Source: Ralstonia sp. UBA689
GTDB taxonomy: Bacteria; Pseudomonadota; Gammaproteobacteria; Burkholderiales; Burkholderiaceae
Direction: 5' to 3'
Assembly: GCF_002298975.1 (NCBI RefSeq)
Contig: NZ_DBMV01000042.1
Coordinates: 160,483 to 172,143 of the forward strand
DNA: 11,661 nt
Under the pieces are notes generated by a model. That model worked only from the letters and a program-made list of their open reading frames with translations, did not search any database and had not been told where the DNA came from. Shown here in pieces: positions 1 through 6,334 of this stretch. A program made the position numbers and the translations under genes. Positions within the stretch are counted from its first letter, which is position 1, and every line of letters starts with the position of its first letter.

Positions 1-23
1 GTAAGCAAAGAAAGGCGCGCCCG

Positions 24-140
24 ATGCGGCAACCCCCTCCTTGGATTTTTGTCGCGGGGAGGGAGAGCGGGCAAACTCGCTGCGCTCAGACAGGCCCGCT
101 CTCTTTTTCCTCCCCGCAACAAAAATCCAAGGCGCCGCAT
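24..140. repeat. Long imperfect inverted repeat (hairpin element)
   Basis: The two arms pair in four blocks: 24-30 with 134-140, 39-52 with 119-132, 54-62 with 109-117, and 63-72 with 94-103. That is 40 base pairs, interrupted by an 8-nt bulge (31-38) against one base, one C/A mismatch and a TTTTT bulge (104-108). The apical loop is 73-93. On the plus strand the inner 10-bp stem followed by TTTTT also resembles an intrinsic terminator for a gene left of the window. It lies downstream of the SDR stop codon, in non-coding DNA. It could be a dispersed palindromic element (REP- or MITE-like) or a bidirectional terminator. The pairing is directly visible; the role is not. Confidence 0.75.
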
Positions 141-216
141 AGGGCAGGGGACGGCCAAACCGTCGGGGCGCGCGTGTTGACGTTATGGCTCGCTTTGGCT
201 GATCGTGGACGGCCTC

Positions 217-987
217 TTAGATGAAGCCGCCGTCGGTCATGAGTGTGCGGCCGGTGATCCAGCGTGCGTCATCGGAAGCCAGGAATGCGACGGCGTCGGC
301 AATGTCGTCGGGTTCGGCCAGGCGGCCCAGTGGGGTGGATTCGCGCATGCGGGCTTTTACCTCATCGGAGATCGGCGCGGTCATGTCGGTGCGCGTCATG
401 GCCGGTGCCACTGCGTTGACGGTGATGTTGCGCGGGCCCAGTTCGATGGCAAACGAATGCGTCAGGGCGCTGACCGCGGCCTTGCTCGCGGCATAGACCG
501 ATAGCCCAGCGCGCGGCCGATACACCAGGCTTGACGAAACATTCACGATGCGCCCGCCGCGTGCCGGCATATGCGGCAGCACGGCCTGAGACACGAGGAT
601 TGTCGAGAAGGCATTGGTGCGGAATTGCGCATCGAATGACGCCAGGTCGATGCTGCCCACCGGCTGGCCTTCCAGGATGCCCGCGTTGTTGATGAGGATG
701 TCGATGGCGCCGAAGGCCTCGCGCACGGTGCTGACCATCACGTTGACGGAGGCTGAGTCAGCCACATCCGCCTGCACGGCAATCGCTTCTGCGCCGCTCT
801 CGCGAATGGACTGGACGACGGCATCGGCCTCGCTGCTGTTGTTGCGATAAACCACGGCCACGCGGGCGCCGTCAGCCGCCAGGCGGCGCGCGACTGCTGC
901 GCCGATGCCGCGCGAACCGCCGGTGACGATGGCCGTGCGGCCGGCCAGGCGGGCAGCGGAGGTGGGTTGGGTTTGGATCTGGGACAT
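217..987 (-). CDS. SDR family NAD(P)-dependent oxidoreductase (3-oxoacyl-ACP reductase/FabG-like)
   Basis: This is a classical short-chain dehydrogenase/reductase of 256 residues, the usual length for the family. The Rossmann motif TGGSRGIG is at residues 22-29, NNAG at 100-103, Asn125 follows, and the catalytic Ser152, Tyr165 and Lys169 (YAASK) are all present. An Arg after the second beta strand (VVYRNN, about residue 48) favours NADPH, as in FabG-type enzymes. The C-terminal TDGGFI is also typical. It should be a soluble cytosolic carbonyl/alcohol oxidoreductase. The substrate cannot be told from sequence, and isolated FabG-like genes outside fatty-acid clusters often act on other substrates. 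It lies 117 nt downstream of the CGNR gene on the same strand. Its AGGAG ribosome-binding site lies inside a 9-bp inverted repeat. Confidence 0.93.
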   Translation of the reverse strand: MSQIQTQPTSAARLAGRTAIVTGGSRGIGAAVARRLAADGARVAVVYRNNSSEADAVVQSIRESGAEAIAVQADVADSASVNVMVSTVREAFGAIDILINNAGILEGQPVGSIDLASFDAQFRTNAFSTILVSQAVLPHMPARGGRIVNVSSSLVYRPRAGLSVYAASKAAVSALTHSFAIELGPRNITVNAVAPAMTRTDMTAPISDEVKARMRESTPLGRLAEPDDIADAVAFLASDDARWITGRTLMTDGGFI

Positions 988-988
988 G

Positions 989-1027
989 CTGTTCTCCTGA
1001 AAGGGTGCCGATGCTTCGGGAGAACAG
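989..1027 (-). promoter_or_regulatory. Inverted repeat overlapping the SDR ribosome-binding site
   Basis: In the mRNA sense, CUGUUCUCC (1027-1019) is perfectly complementary to GGAGAACAG (997-989), with 21 nt between them (1018-998). The second arm contains the GGAG of the Shine-Dalgarno and ends two bases before the SDR start codon. Folding would bury the ribosome-binding site. It could instead be a DNA operator dyad. A GGTTACGAACC palindrome (1027-1037) touches its outer arm. The complementarity is seen; a regulatory effect is inferred. Confidence 0.5.
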
Positions 1028-1074
1028 GTTACGAACCGCGCGGCCAGTGCGCAGCGGGTCCGGCAGCGACGCGG

Positions 1075-1092
1075 CGTTCCAGGATTGGAACG
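1075..1092. promoter_or_regulatory. Operator-like palindrome between CGNR and SDR genes
   Basis: CGTTCC-N6-GGAACG is a perfect 6-bp inverted repeat with a 6-nt spacer, located just past the CGNR stop codon and about 90 nt before the SDR start. No T-run follows on either strand, so a terminator is unlikely. A regulator binding site is possible, but nothing in the sequence names the protein. Confidence 0.3.
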
Positions 1093-1104
1093 ACCGGGAA
1101 TCGC

Positions 1105-1689
1105 TCAGCCCTGCTGACGCTTGCGGTATTCCGCCACCTTATGCCGGTTGCCGCAGATGGCCATGCTGCACCAGCGCCGCTTGTGCGACTTGGTGCGGTC
1201 GTAGAACCACAGCGTGCATTCCGGGTGCTCGCATACGCGTACGAGCTCGAAGTCGCCTTCGGCCAGCAAATGCGCGGCGGCCTCGGCCAGCGGGGCGAGG
1301 CACTGCTCCACGGAGTCGGCCGGGCGCGCGCGTTCCACGTGCGGGGTGGCGCCATTCCAAACCAGCACGGGGTGGCTGGGCGCTTGTCGCAGGAACACGT
1401 TCAGGGCGTCGGCGCTGGCGGGCCGCCCGGCCTTGCGCGCTTCCACCAATGCTCGAATCACCTCGCGCAGGTGTCGAGCCACCGCCAGCAGTACGCCGGG
1501 CGGATAGCGGCCGGCCAGCGGTTCGGCCAACCAACCGGCGCGCACGAGCCATGCAGAGACATCGTCATCGGATTGCCAGAAGTCGTGCGGCTGGCCGTTG
1601 ATGTTGGCCACGGTGTTGAGCATGTCGAGCACCGGGTGATCGGCGATCAGCAGCGGCGTATCGGTAGGGGCAGCGGCGGGCGTGGACAT
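1105..1689 (-). CDS. CGNR zinc-finger protein with ABATE-type N-terminal domain, putative transcriptional regulator
   Basis: The protein has 194 residues. The C-terminal CGNR zinc finger is complete: Cys153 and Cys158 (CEHPEC), then Cys174 and Cys179, with the signature CGNR at 179-182 and a basic tail (HKVAEYRKRQQG). Residues 14-140 match the layout of the ABATE domain (HPVLDMLNT at 18-26), the stress-induced regulator type common in Burkholderiales and actinobacteria. Family members are presumed DNA-binding regulators that may sense a small ligand; this is family knowledge, not shown here. It is divergent from the nitronate monooxygenase gene and upstream of the SDR gene on its own strand. 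No clear Shine-Dalgarno precedes the ATG at 1689. The -10 box TACAAT (1723-1718) would give a leader of roughly 20 nt. Confidence 0.9.
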   Translation of the reverse strand: MSTPAAAPTDTPLLIADHPVLDMLNTVANINGQPHDFWQSDDDVSAWLVRAGWLAEPLAGRYPPGVLLAVARHLREVIRALVEARKAGRPASADALNVFLRQAPSHPVLVWNGATPHVERARPADSVEQCLAPLAEAAAHLLAEGDFELVRVCEHPECTLWFYDRTKSHKRRWCSMAICGNRHKVAEYRKRQQG

Positions 1690-1717
1690 GGTGATGAGCG
1701 GGAATTCGGTTGCTTTT

Positions 1718-1763
1718 ATTGTAACCGTTTTGTTTTGTTATTCCAGTTACGACATTCGGTAAC
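1718..1763. promoter_or_regulatory. Divergent promoter/operator region between CGNR and nitronate monooxygenase genes
   Basis: On the minus strand TACAAT (1723-1718) is a good -10 box for the CGNR gene, with a weak CTGGAA 17 nt upstream. Three half-sites are visible: GTAAC at 1721-1725, GTTAC at 1746-1750 and GTAAC at 1759-1763. They form GTAAC-N20-GTTAC and GTTAC-N8-GTAAC inverted repeats. The first half-site overlaps the CGNR -10 box, which suits autorepression. No strong plus-strand promoter stands out for the monooxygenase, so it may need an activator. The motifs are seen; binding by the CGNR protein is inferred. Confidence 0.45.
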
Positions 1764-1837
1764 GTATCGCGGCCAGAATCTTTGAAGAAGGCTCCCGCAT
1801 TACCATGTGCACATCCATTTTCTTGCCGGAGACGATT

Positions 1838-2935
1838 ATGAGCGCATGGCCCGATGCCCGCGTGCTGGAGCTGTTCCACATCGACGTGCCCATCGTGCTG
1901 GGGCCGATGGCAGGCGTGGCCGGCGTGGAGCTGGCCATTGCCGTGGCACGTGGCGGTGGTCTTGGCTCGTTGCCCTGCGCCATGTTGAACGCCGAGCAGA
2001 TCCGCCAGCAGGTCGAGCAGTTTCGCGCGGCCGTGCGTGCCCCCATCAACCTGAACTTCTTCTGCCACACGCCGCCGCAGCCCGACCCGGAGCGCGAGGC
2101 GAAATGGCGCGCGCATCTGGTGCCGTACTACGCCGAATTCGGCATCGACCTGAACACGCAGGCGCCGGCCGTCAACCGCGCGCCGTTTGACGAGACCACC
2201 TGCGCGCTCGTTGAAGAACTCAAGCCCGAGGTGGTGAGCTTCCACTTTGGTTTGCCGACACCTGAACTGCAGGCGCGCGTGAAGGCCACGGGTGCCAAGA
2301 TCATCTCCGCGGCCACCACCGTGGAAGAAGCACGCTGGCTGGAGGCGCGCGGCGTGGATGCCATCATCGCCATGGGCAACGAGGCGGGCGGCCATCGGGG
2401 CATGTTCCTCGCCAAGACCATCGAATCGCAGGTCGGCACGTTTGCGCTGGTGCCGCAGGTGGCGGACGCCGTCCGTGTGCCAATTATCGCGGCCGGCGGC
2501 ATTGCGGATGCGCGTGGCGTGGTGGCAGCGTTTGCGCTGGGCGCTTCGGCCGTGCAGATCGGCACGGCCTATATGTTGTCGCCAGAGGCCAAGACCTCGG
2601 CCATTCATCGTGCCGCACTCAAGCGGGCGACGGATGCGGACACCGCGCTCACCAACCTGTTTACTGGCCGCCCCGCGCGTGGCATCGTCAATCGGCTGAT
2701 GCGGGAGATTGGCCCGATGAGCCCGTTTGCGCCAGCCTTCCCGACCGCCGGTGGCGCGCTGGCCCCGCTGCGTGCCAAGACCGAGCCGGCCGGGTCCGGC
2801 GACTTTATCAACCTGTGGTCGGGCCAGTCCGGCCAACTGGCGACCGAGGATTCCGCCGAAGCCATCACCCGCCGTATTGCCACCCAGGCCGCCCAGGTGT
2901 TTGAACGGCTCGCGCCCGCGCACCGCCGCACCTGA
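1838..2935 (+). CDS. Nitronate monooxygenase-type NAD(P)H-dependent flavin oxidoreductase
   Basis: This is a 365-residue TIM-barrel flavoprotein of the nitronate monooxygenase (2-nitropropane dioxygenase) family. It begins with VPIVLGPMAG (17-26), carries the active-site segment GNEAGGH with His186, and has the FMN-phosphate-binding AAGGIADARG (218-227) and GASAVQIGTAYM (235-246). Enzymes of this family oxidise alkyl nitronates with O2 and FMN; several relatives are instead NADH:quinone reductases. The substrate is therefore open. I chose the ATG at 1838 because GGAG (1828-1831) lies six bases upstream. An in-frame ATG at 1805 has no such site and would add 11 residues unlike the family N-terminus. 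It is divergent from the CGNR regulator and has its own terminator. Confidence 0.9.
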   Translation: MSAWPDARVLELFHIDVPIVLGPMAGVAGVELAIAVARGGGLGSLPCAMLNAEQIRQQVEQFRAAVRAPINLNFFCHTPPQPDPEREAKWRAHLVPYYAEFGIDLNTQAPAVNRAPFDETTCALVEELKPEVVSFHFGLPTPELQARVKATGAKIISAATTVEEARWLEARGVDAIIAMGNEAGGHRGMFLAKTIESQVGTFALVPQVADAVRVPIIAAGGIADARGVVAAFALGASAVQIGTAYMLSPEAKTSAIHRAALKRATDADTALTNLFTGRPARGIVNRLMREIGPMSPFAPAFPTAGGALAPLRAKTEPAGSGDFINLWSGQSGQLATEDSAEAITRRIATQAAQVFERLAPAHRRT

Positions 2936-2961
2936 GTTTTTTTGCTGCATCGCTCCCCAAG

Positions 2962-2994
2962 CGGGCACGCCACACGGCGTGCCCGTTTTGCTTT
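2962..2994 (+). terminator. Rho-independent terminator after the nitronate monooxygenase gene
   Basis: A perfect 10-bp stem, CGGGCACGCC (2962-2971) with GGCGTGCCCG (2976-2985), closes on the tetraloop ACAC and is followed by TTTTGCTTT. It begins 27 nt after the stop codon. It separates this unit from the hydrolase gene downstream. Confidence 0.9.
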
Positions 2995-3033
2995 GCATCA
3001 CAGATTAGGATGCCGTCGATGGAGAAATTTTAT

Positions 3034-3067
3034 GTAACTTGAAAAACAATATTTAAGAGGTTACTAT
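3034..3067 (+). promoter_or_regulatory. Sigma-70 promoter of the hydrolase gene with flanking GTAAC/GTTAC sites
   Basis: TTGAAA (3039-3044) and TACTAT (3062-3067) are separated by exactly 17 nt in an AT-rich island. Transcription should start near 3074, giving a leader of about 36 nt. GTAAC (3034-3038) abuts the -35 box and GTTAC (3060-3064) overlaps the -10 box, forming an inverted pair with a 21-nt spacer. The geometry suits a repressor and resembles the pair at 1721-1750. Confidence 0.75.
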
Positions 3068-3109
3068 GCGTTCCGTGCAGTTCCCGGAAACCCCTTCAGG
3101 AGTCTTGCC

Positions 3110-4018
3110 ATGCACACCCCCACCCAAGCCGCCGATCTCGTTGTCGATGCCTATGCACCCACCGCCGTGCGTCATCGCGCAGTTGCCGTCGATGGCGTCA
3201 ACGTCTTCTACCGCGAGGCCGGTCCGGCCAATGCGCCCGTCGTGCTGCTGCTGCACGGTTTTCCGAGCGCTTCGCACATGTTCCGCAACCTGATTCCTCA
3301 ACTGGCCGGGCGCTATCACGTCGTGGCGCCGGATTTGCCGGGCTTCGGCCTGACGCGGGTGCCGGAGGGCTTTCGCTACACCTTCGACAACCTGGCACGC
3401 GTGGTGGACGGCTTCACGCAGGCCATCGGCCTGTCGCGCTACGCGATCTACGTGTTCGACTATGGCGCGCCGGTCGGCTGGCGCCTTGCGATGGCGCATC
3501 CGGAGCGCATCACGGCTATCGTCACGCAAAACGGCAACGCCTATGAGGACGGTCTGGGCGAAGGGCCCTGGGCACCGGTCAAGGCCTATTGGGCGAATCC
3601 GGATGAGGCGCACCGGCGCGAGCTGCACATGCTCGTCACCGATGAGATGACGCAATGGCAATACCTGAACGGTGTGCCTGACCCAACGCGCGTGGCACCG
3701 GATGGCTACCTGCTGGACCAGTACTTCCTGAGCCGTCCCGGGCAGCGCGACCTCCAGATGGATCTGTTCCTGGACTACGCGAGCAACGTGGCGCTATATC
3801 CTGCGCTGCACGCGTACTTCCGCGCGCATCGTCCGCCGCTGCTGGCCGTGTGGGGCCGCAACGATGCCATCTTCATTCCGCCCGGCGCCGAGGCCTTCAA
3901 GCGGGACCTTCCGGAGGCCGAGGTGCACTTTGTCGACAGCGGCCACTTTGCGCTGGAAACGCACCACGAGGTGATCGGCGCACACATGCTCGACTTCCTC
4001 GGCCGCGTGGTGAGGTAG
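3110..4018 (+). CDS. Alpha/beta hydrolase, epoxide hydrolase/haloalkane dehalogenase type
   Basis: The 302-residue protein has the oxyanion motif HGFPSAS (49-55), the nucleophile elbow VFDYGAP with Asp117, the acid Asp252 (WGRNDAIF) and the base His279 (SGHFALE). An Asp nucleophile rather than Ser places it with epoxide hydrolases and dehalogenases, not esterases. The residue after the nucleophile is Tyr118. Haloalkane dehalogenases normally carry a halide-binding Trp there, so dehalogenation is less likely than epoxide hydrolysis, but neither is proven. The cap domain covers about 140-230 and contains several Trp and Tyr residues. No signal peptide is visible, so it should be cytosolic. AGGAG (3098-3102) lies seven bases before the ATG. 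It has its own promoter and ends 10 nt from the convergent LysR gene. Confidence 0.9.
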   Translation: MHTPTQAADLVVDAYAPTAVRHRAVAVDGVNVFYREAGPANAPVVLLLHGFPSASHMFRNLIPQLAGRYHVVAPDLPGFGLTRVPEGFRYTFDNLARVVDGFTQAIGLSRYAIYVFDYGAPVGWRLAMAHPERITAIVTQNGNAYEDGLGEGPWAPVKAYWANPDEAHRRELHMLVTDEMTQWQYLNGVPDPTRVAPDGYLLDQYFLSRPGQRDLQMDLFLDYASNVALYPALHAYFRAHRPPLLAVWGRNDAIFIPPGAEAFKRDLPEAEVHFVDSGHFALETHHEVIGAHMLDFLGRVVR

Positions 4019-4028
4019 GCGACCGGCC

Positions 4029-4946
4029 TCAGGGGATAGGCCGCATGGTGGGTTCCTCGGCGAAGCGCTCCCGCAGGAACGCCACCAGCGCCTTCACCGA
4101 TGGCGGCACGCCAGCGCGCGATGGATACAGCGCATGCAGGTCGGCCGGCTCGGGCTTCCAGCCCGGCAGCACGGTGCGCAATCGGCCGTCGGCCAGCGCC
4201 GCGTGACAGCAGTGCTGCGGCAGCACGGCCAGGCCCAGCCCGGCGACGGCGGCTTCGCGCAGGGCGATGATGTTGTCGGCGGCAAAGCGCGGGCGAACGG
4301 GCAGGGCGAGCCGATGCCCGCGGGCATCCTGCAAGACCCAGTCGCGGCTGCGTGCAAGGGTGCCCTGGCCGAGGCAAGGCAGGTCTTCGAGGTCCGCAGG
4401 GGTGGCGGGCGCACCCGCGCGTGAGAGCAGCGCCGGGCTGCCCACCAGCACGCGCGGCGATACCGCCAGGTGCCGCGCCACCACGTCGCGCGAGGGCAGC
4501 GGCCCCGTGGCCGCGCGGATGGCCACGTCGATGCGCTGCTCGATCAGGTCGACATAGGTGTTGGAGAGGTCCAGCTCGATGCGCAGCTTCGGGTGGGCAT
4601 CGGCAAATTCGGCCAGCCATCCGGCCAGCAGCGTTTCGGCCAGCAACGGTGAGGTGCCCACGCGCAGCACACCTGCGGGCTCGCTGCGTGCGGCGCCCAC
4701 CAAGGCTTCGATGGCGGCTGTGGCATCCGCCATGTCACGCGCATGCCGATACACCGCCTCACCCACCGGTGTGACCGACACGCGATGGCTTGAGCGTTGC
4801 AGTAGGCGCGTGCCGAGCTGCGATTCCAGCTCGGCAATGCGGCGGCTCAGCCGCGATTTGGGGATGCCCGTGGCGCGCTCGGCGGCAGAAAAGCCACCGG
4901 CTTCCACCACGCGAGTGAAGAGGTACAGGTCGTCGAAGCGCTTCAT
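4029..4946 (-). CDS. LysR family transcriptional regulator
   Basis: The product has 305 residues from the ATG at 4946. The winged-helix domain is at residues 1-60 (MKRFDDLYLFTRVVEAGGFS, then IPKSRLSRRIAELESQLG), followed by the effector-binding domain from about 88 (GVLRVGTSPLLAETLL) to 300. The frame stays open upstream to 5120, but the added residues do not resemble a LysR N-terminus, so 4946 is the family-consistent start. No convincing Shine-Dalgarno precedes it, so translation may be weak. It converges on the hydrolase gene. The divergent neighbour, where a LysR target is usually found, is only a gene fragment (5028-5183). Its target is unknown; the hydrolase is one candidate by proximity. 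Confidence 0.92.
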   Translation of the reverse strand: MKRFDDLYLFTRVVEAGGFSAAERATGIPKSRLSRRIAELESQLGTRLLQRSSHRVSVTPVGEAVYRHARDMADATAAIEALVGAARSEPAGVLRVGTSPLLAETLLAGWLAEFADAHPKLRIELDLSNTYVDLIEQRIDVAIRAATGPLPSRDVVARHLAVSPRVLVGSPALLSRAGAPATPADLEDLPCLGQGTLARSRDWVLQDARGHRLALPVRPRFAADNIIALREAAVAGLGLAVLPQHCCHAALADGRLRTVLPGWKPEPADLHALYPSRAGVPPSVKALVAFLRERFAEEPTMRPIP

Positions 4947-5027
4947 GTTGAGCGATGTTGCGGTCGAATCGCATTGAAGCACACCTGCACACCGTATTGC
5001 AGCAGTCGCATGGCTGGAGCGTGATAG

Positions 5028-5183
5028 CAGTGGCACGACAGGTACAGGGACCTGGGGCTCGTTGTCGTGGGTGACCACACGCCCGAATACCTGCTCGAGA
5101 AGTCGACCGCCAACGTGCAAACGACGCTCAAGCGCTTCGACATTCGCTATCCAGTTGCGCAGGACAACAGCTACGTCACGTGG
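5028..5183 (+). pseudogene. Fragment of a DipZ-like thioredoxin-domain protein
   Basis: The frame reads WHDRYRDLGLVVVG, then HTPEYLLEK, NVQTTLKRF and IRYPVAQDNSYVTW. This matches the thioredoxin-like segment of DipZ/redoxin-type proteins, where W..KY.D.GLVVIGVHTPEY and YPVAQDN..TW are conserved. Only about 52 residues survive. The CxxC active site that should lie upstream is missing (an in-frame TAG is at 5025-5027), and similarity stops after the Trp codon at 5181. The family couples thiol-disulfide exchange outside the membrane; this remnant cannot. It lies between the LysR gene and mmsB on the opposite strand to both, consistent with past insertion and deletion. Confidence 0.75.
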
Positions 5184-5382
5184 CCTGTGATCCGCAAGCT
5201 CTTGTCAGAGCGTCGATGGCGTGCCGATATGGCGATGGCCGATACACCAACCGCCGCCCTGATCGATCCAGACGACCGACGGAACTCGCATCGTTGGGCA
5301 AGTATTTCCACCCGCGAGCAACGGAGGCTGGTCCGAGAAAACCGTCATTGGCAGGGCTTTGCCGTTGACGCGTTCTCTGCGG
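5184..5382. other. Unassigned stretch between the thioredoxin-domain fragment and mmsB
   Basis: The frame of the upstream fragment stays open to 5414 and would add residues such as ADTPTAALIDPDDRRNSHRW, but I recognise no family and no start site has a good ribosome-binding site. Minus-strand frames are also partly open and not recognisable. No clear intrinsic terminator for mmsB is visible here. It is probably residual DNA from the rearrangement that left the fragment. Confidence 0.3.
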
Positions 5383-6294
5383 TTAGCGGACCGCCAGCGC
5401 CTGCTCCAGTGTGACCGCGTCCTCGAAAACGCTCGAGAAGTCCCGCGACCCGTGGCCGTTGGCGCGATGCACTTCGAAGATGCGCCGTGCCAGATCGCCC
5501 AGCGGGGTGGCCACGTCGCTCGCCGTTGCGGCAGCGGCTGCCAGGCGCAGGTCCTTGGCCATCAGGTCGGTGGCAAAGCCTCCGGTGTAGCCGCGTGAGG
5601 CGGGGGCCGTCTCCATCACGCCGGGGCATGGGTTGTAGACCTCAAGCGTCCAGTTGCGCCCGGAGCTTTGCTGCATGACGGCCGAGACCACCTTTGGGTC
5701 GAGCCCGTTGGCGATGCCCAGCCGCAGCGCTTCGCTCGTACCTGCCATCAGGATGCCCAGCAGCATGTTGTTGCACAGCTTGAGTGTTTGCCCGGCGCCC
5801 AGCGGCCCGCCGTGATGAATGGCCCGTCCCATCGTTGCGAACAGCGGCCGCATGCGTTCGACCAGCGCCGCCTCGCCGCCAACCATGAACGTGAGCGTGC
5901 CTGCCGCCGCGCCCGCCGTGCCACCGGACACCGGAGCGTCGAGCAACAGGGTGCCGGGGCGCGCCAGCGTCGCGAGCCGGCGCGGCACGTCCGGCGGCAC
6001 CGTGCTGCTGTCGATCAGCACGGCGTGCGGCGCGGCATGTGCGAGGATGCCGTCGGCCCCGCTGTAAGCCGCCAGCACATGCTCGCCCGCAGGCAGCATC
6101 GTGATGACCACGTCGGCCCCGTGCACGGCGTCGGCGATCGAGCCGGCTGCCTGGCCGCCCTGCGCCGCCAGTCGCTCCAGTGCCGCCTCCGACAGATCGA
6201 AGCCGCGCACGGTGTGTCCGGCCTTGACGAGGTTGGCCGCCATCGGGCCGCCCATGTTGCCCAGCCCGATGAAGGCGATCTGCTGTATCGACAT
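5383..6294 (-). CDS. mmsB: 3-hydroxyisobutyrate dehydrogenase
   Basis: This 303-residue member of the beta-hydroxyacid dehydrogenase family oxidises 3-hydroxyisobutyrate to methylmalonate semialdehyde with NAD+ in valine degradation. The N-terminal FIGLGNMGGPMAANL (8-22) is the dinucleotide and family signature. DAPVSGGTAGA (119-129) is the substrate loop, Lys172 in GAGQTLKLCNNM is the catalytic lysine with Asn175, and KDLRLA (247-252) is the C-terminal motif. CTCCT (6301-6305, AGGAG in the mRNA) is six bases before the ATG. It follows mmsA by 40 nt on the same strand, so the two are very likely co-transcribed. Related family members include tartronate semialdehyde reductase, but the pairing with mmsA supports the hydroxyisobutyrate assignment. 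Confidence 0.93.
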   Translation of the reverse strand: MSIQQIAFIGLGNMGGPMAANLVKAGHTVRGFDLSEAALERLAAQGGQAAGSIADAVHGADVVITMLPAGEHVLAAYSGADGILAHAAPHAVLIDSSTVPPDVPRRLATLARPGTLLLDAPVSGGTAGAAAGTLTFMVGGEAALVERMRPLFATMGRAIHHGGPLGAGQTLKLCNNMLLGILMAGTSEALRLGIANGLDPKVVSAVMQQSSGRNWTLEVYNPCPGVMETAPASRGYTGGFATDLMAKDLRLAAAAATASDVATPLGDLARRIFEVHRANGHGSRDFSSVFEDAVTLEQALAVR

Positions 6295-6334
6295 CGTTGT
6301 CTCCTGCGTTGGTGACGTGCCGGCGGTGCCAGCG

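Noticed and set aside
150..164. GACGG-N5-CCGTC hairpin downstream of the SDR gene as its terminator
   Set aside because: The stem is short and no T-run follows on the minus strand. It is not distinguishable from chance in GC-rich DNA.
1565..3001. Long minus-strand frame of 478 codons opposite the nitronate monooxygenase gene
   Set aside because: It is an antisense shadow in GC-rich DNA. The plus strand encodes a clear flavoprotein with all family motifs, while this frame has no recognisable domain.
3053..3661. Minus-strand frame of 202 codons opposite the hydrolase gene
   Set aside because: It lies antisense to the catalytic half of the hydrolase and shows no family features.
4010..4031. 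TGAGG...CCTCA inverted repeat between the convergent hydrolase and LysR genes as a bidirectional terminator
   Set aside because: The stem is only 5 bp with a long loop and no T-run on either strand.
4029..5120. LysR frame extended to 5120
   Set aside because: The extra 58 residues do not resemble any LysR N-terminus and run antisense to the thioredoxin-domain fragment.
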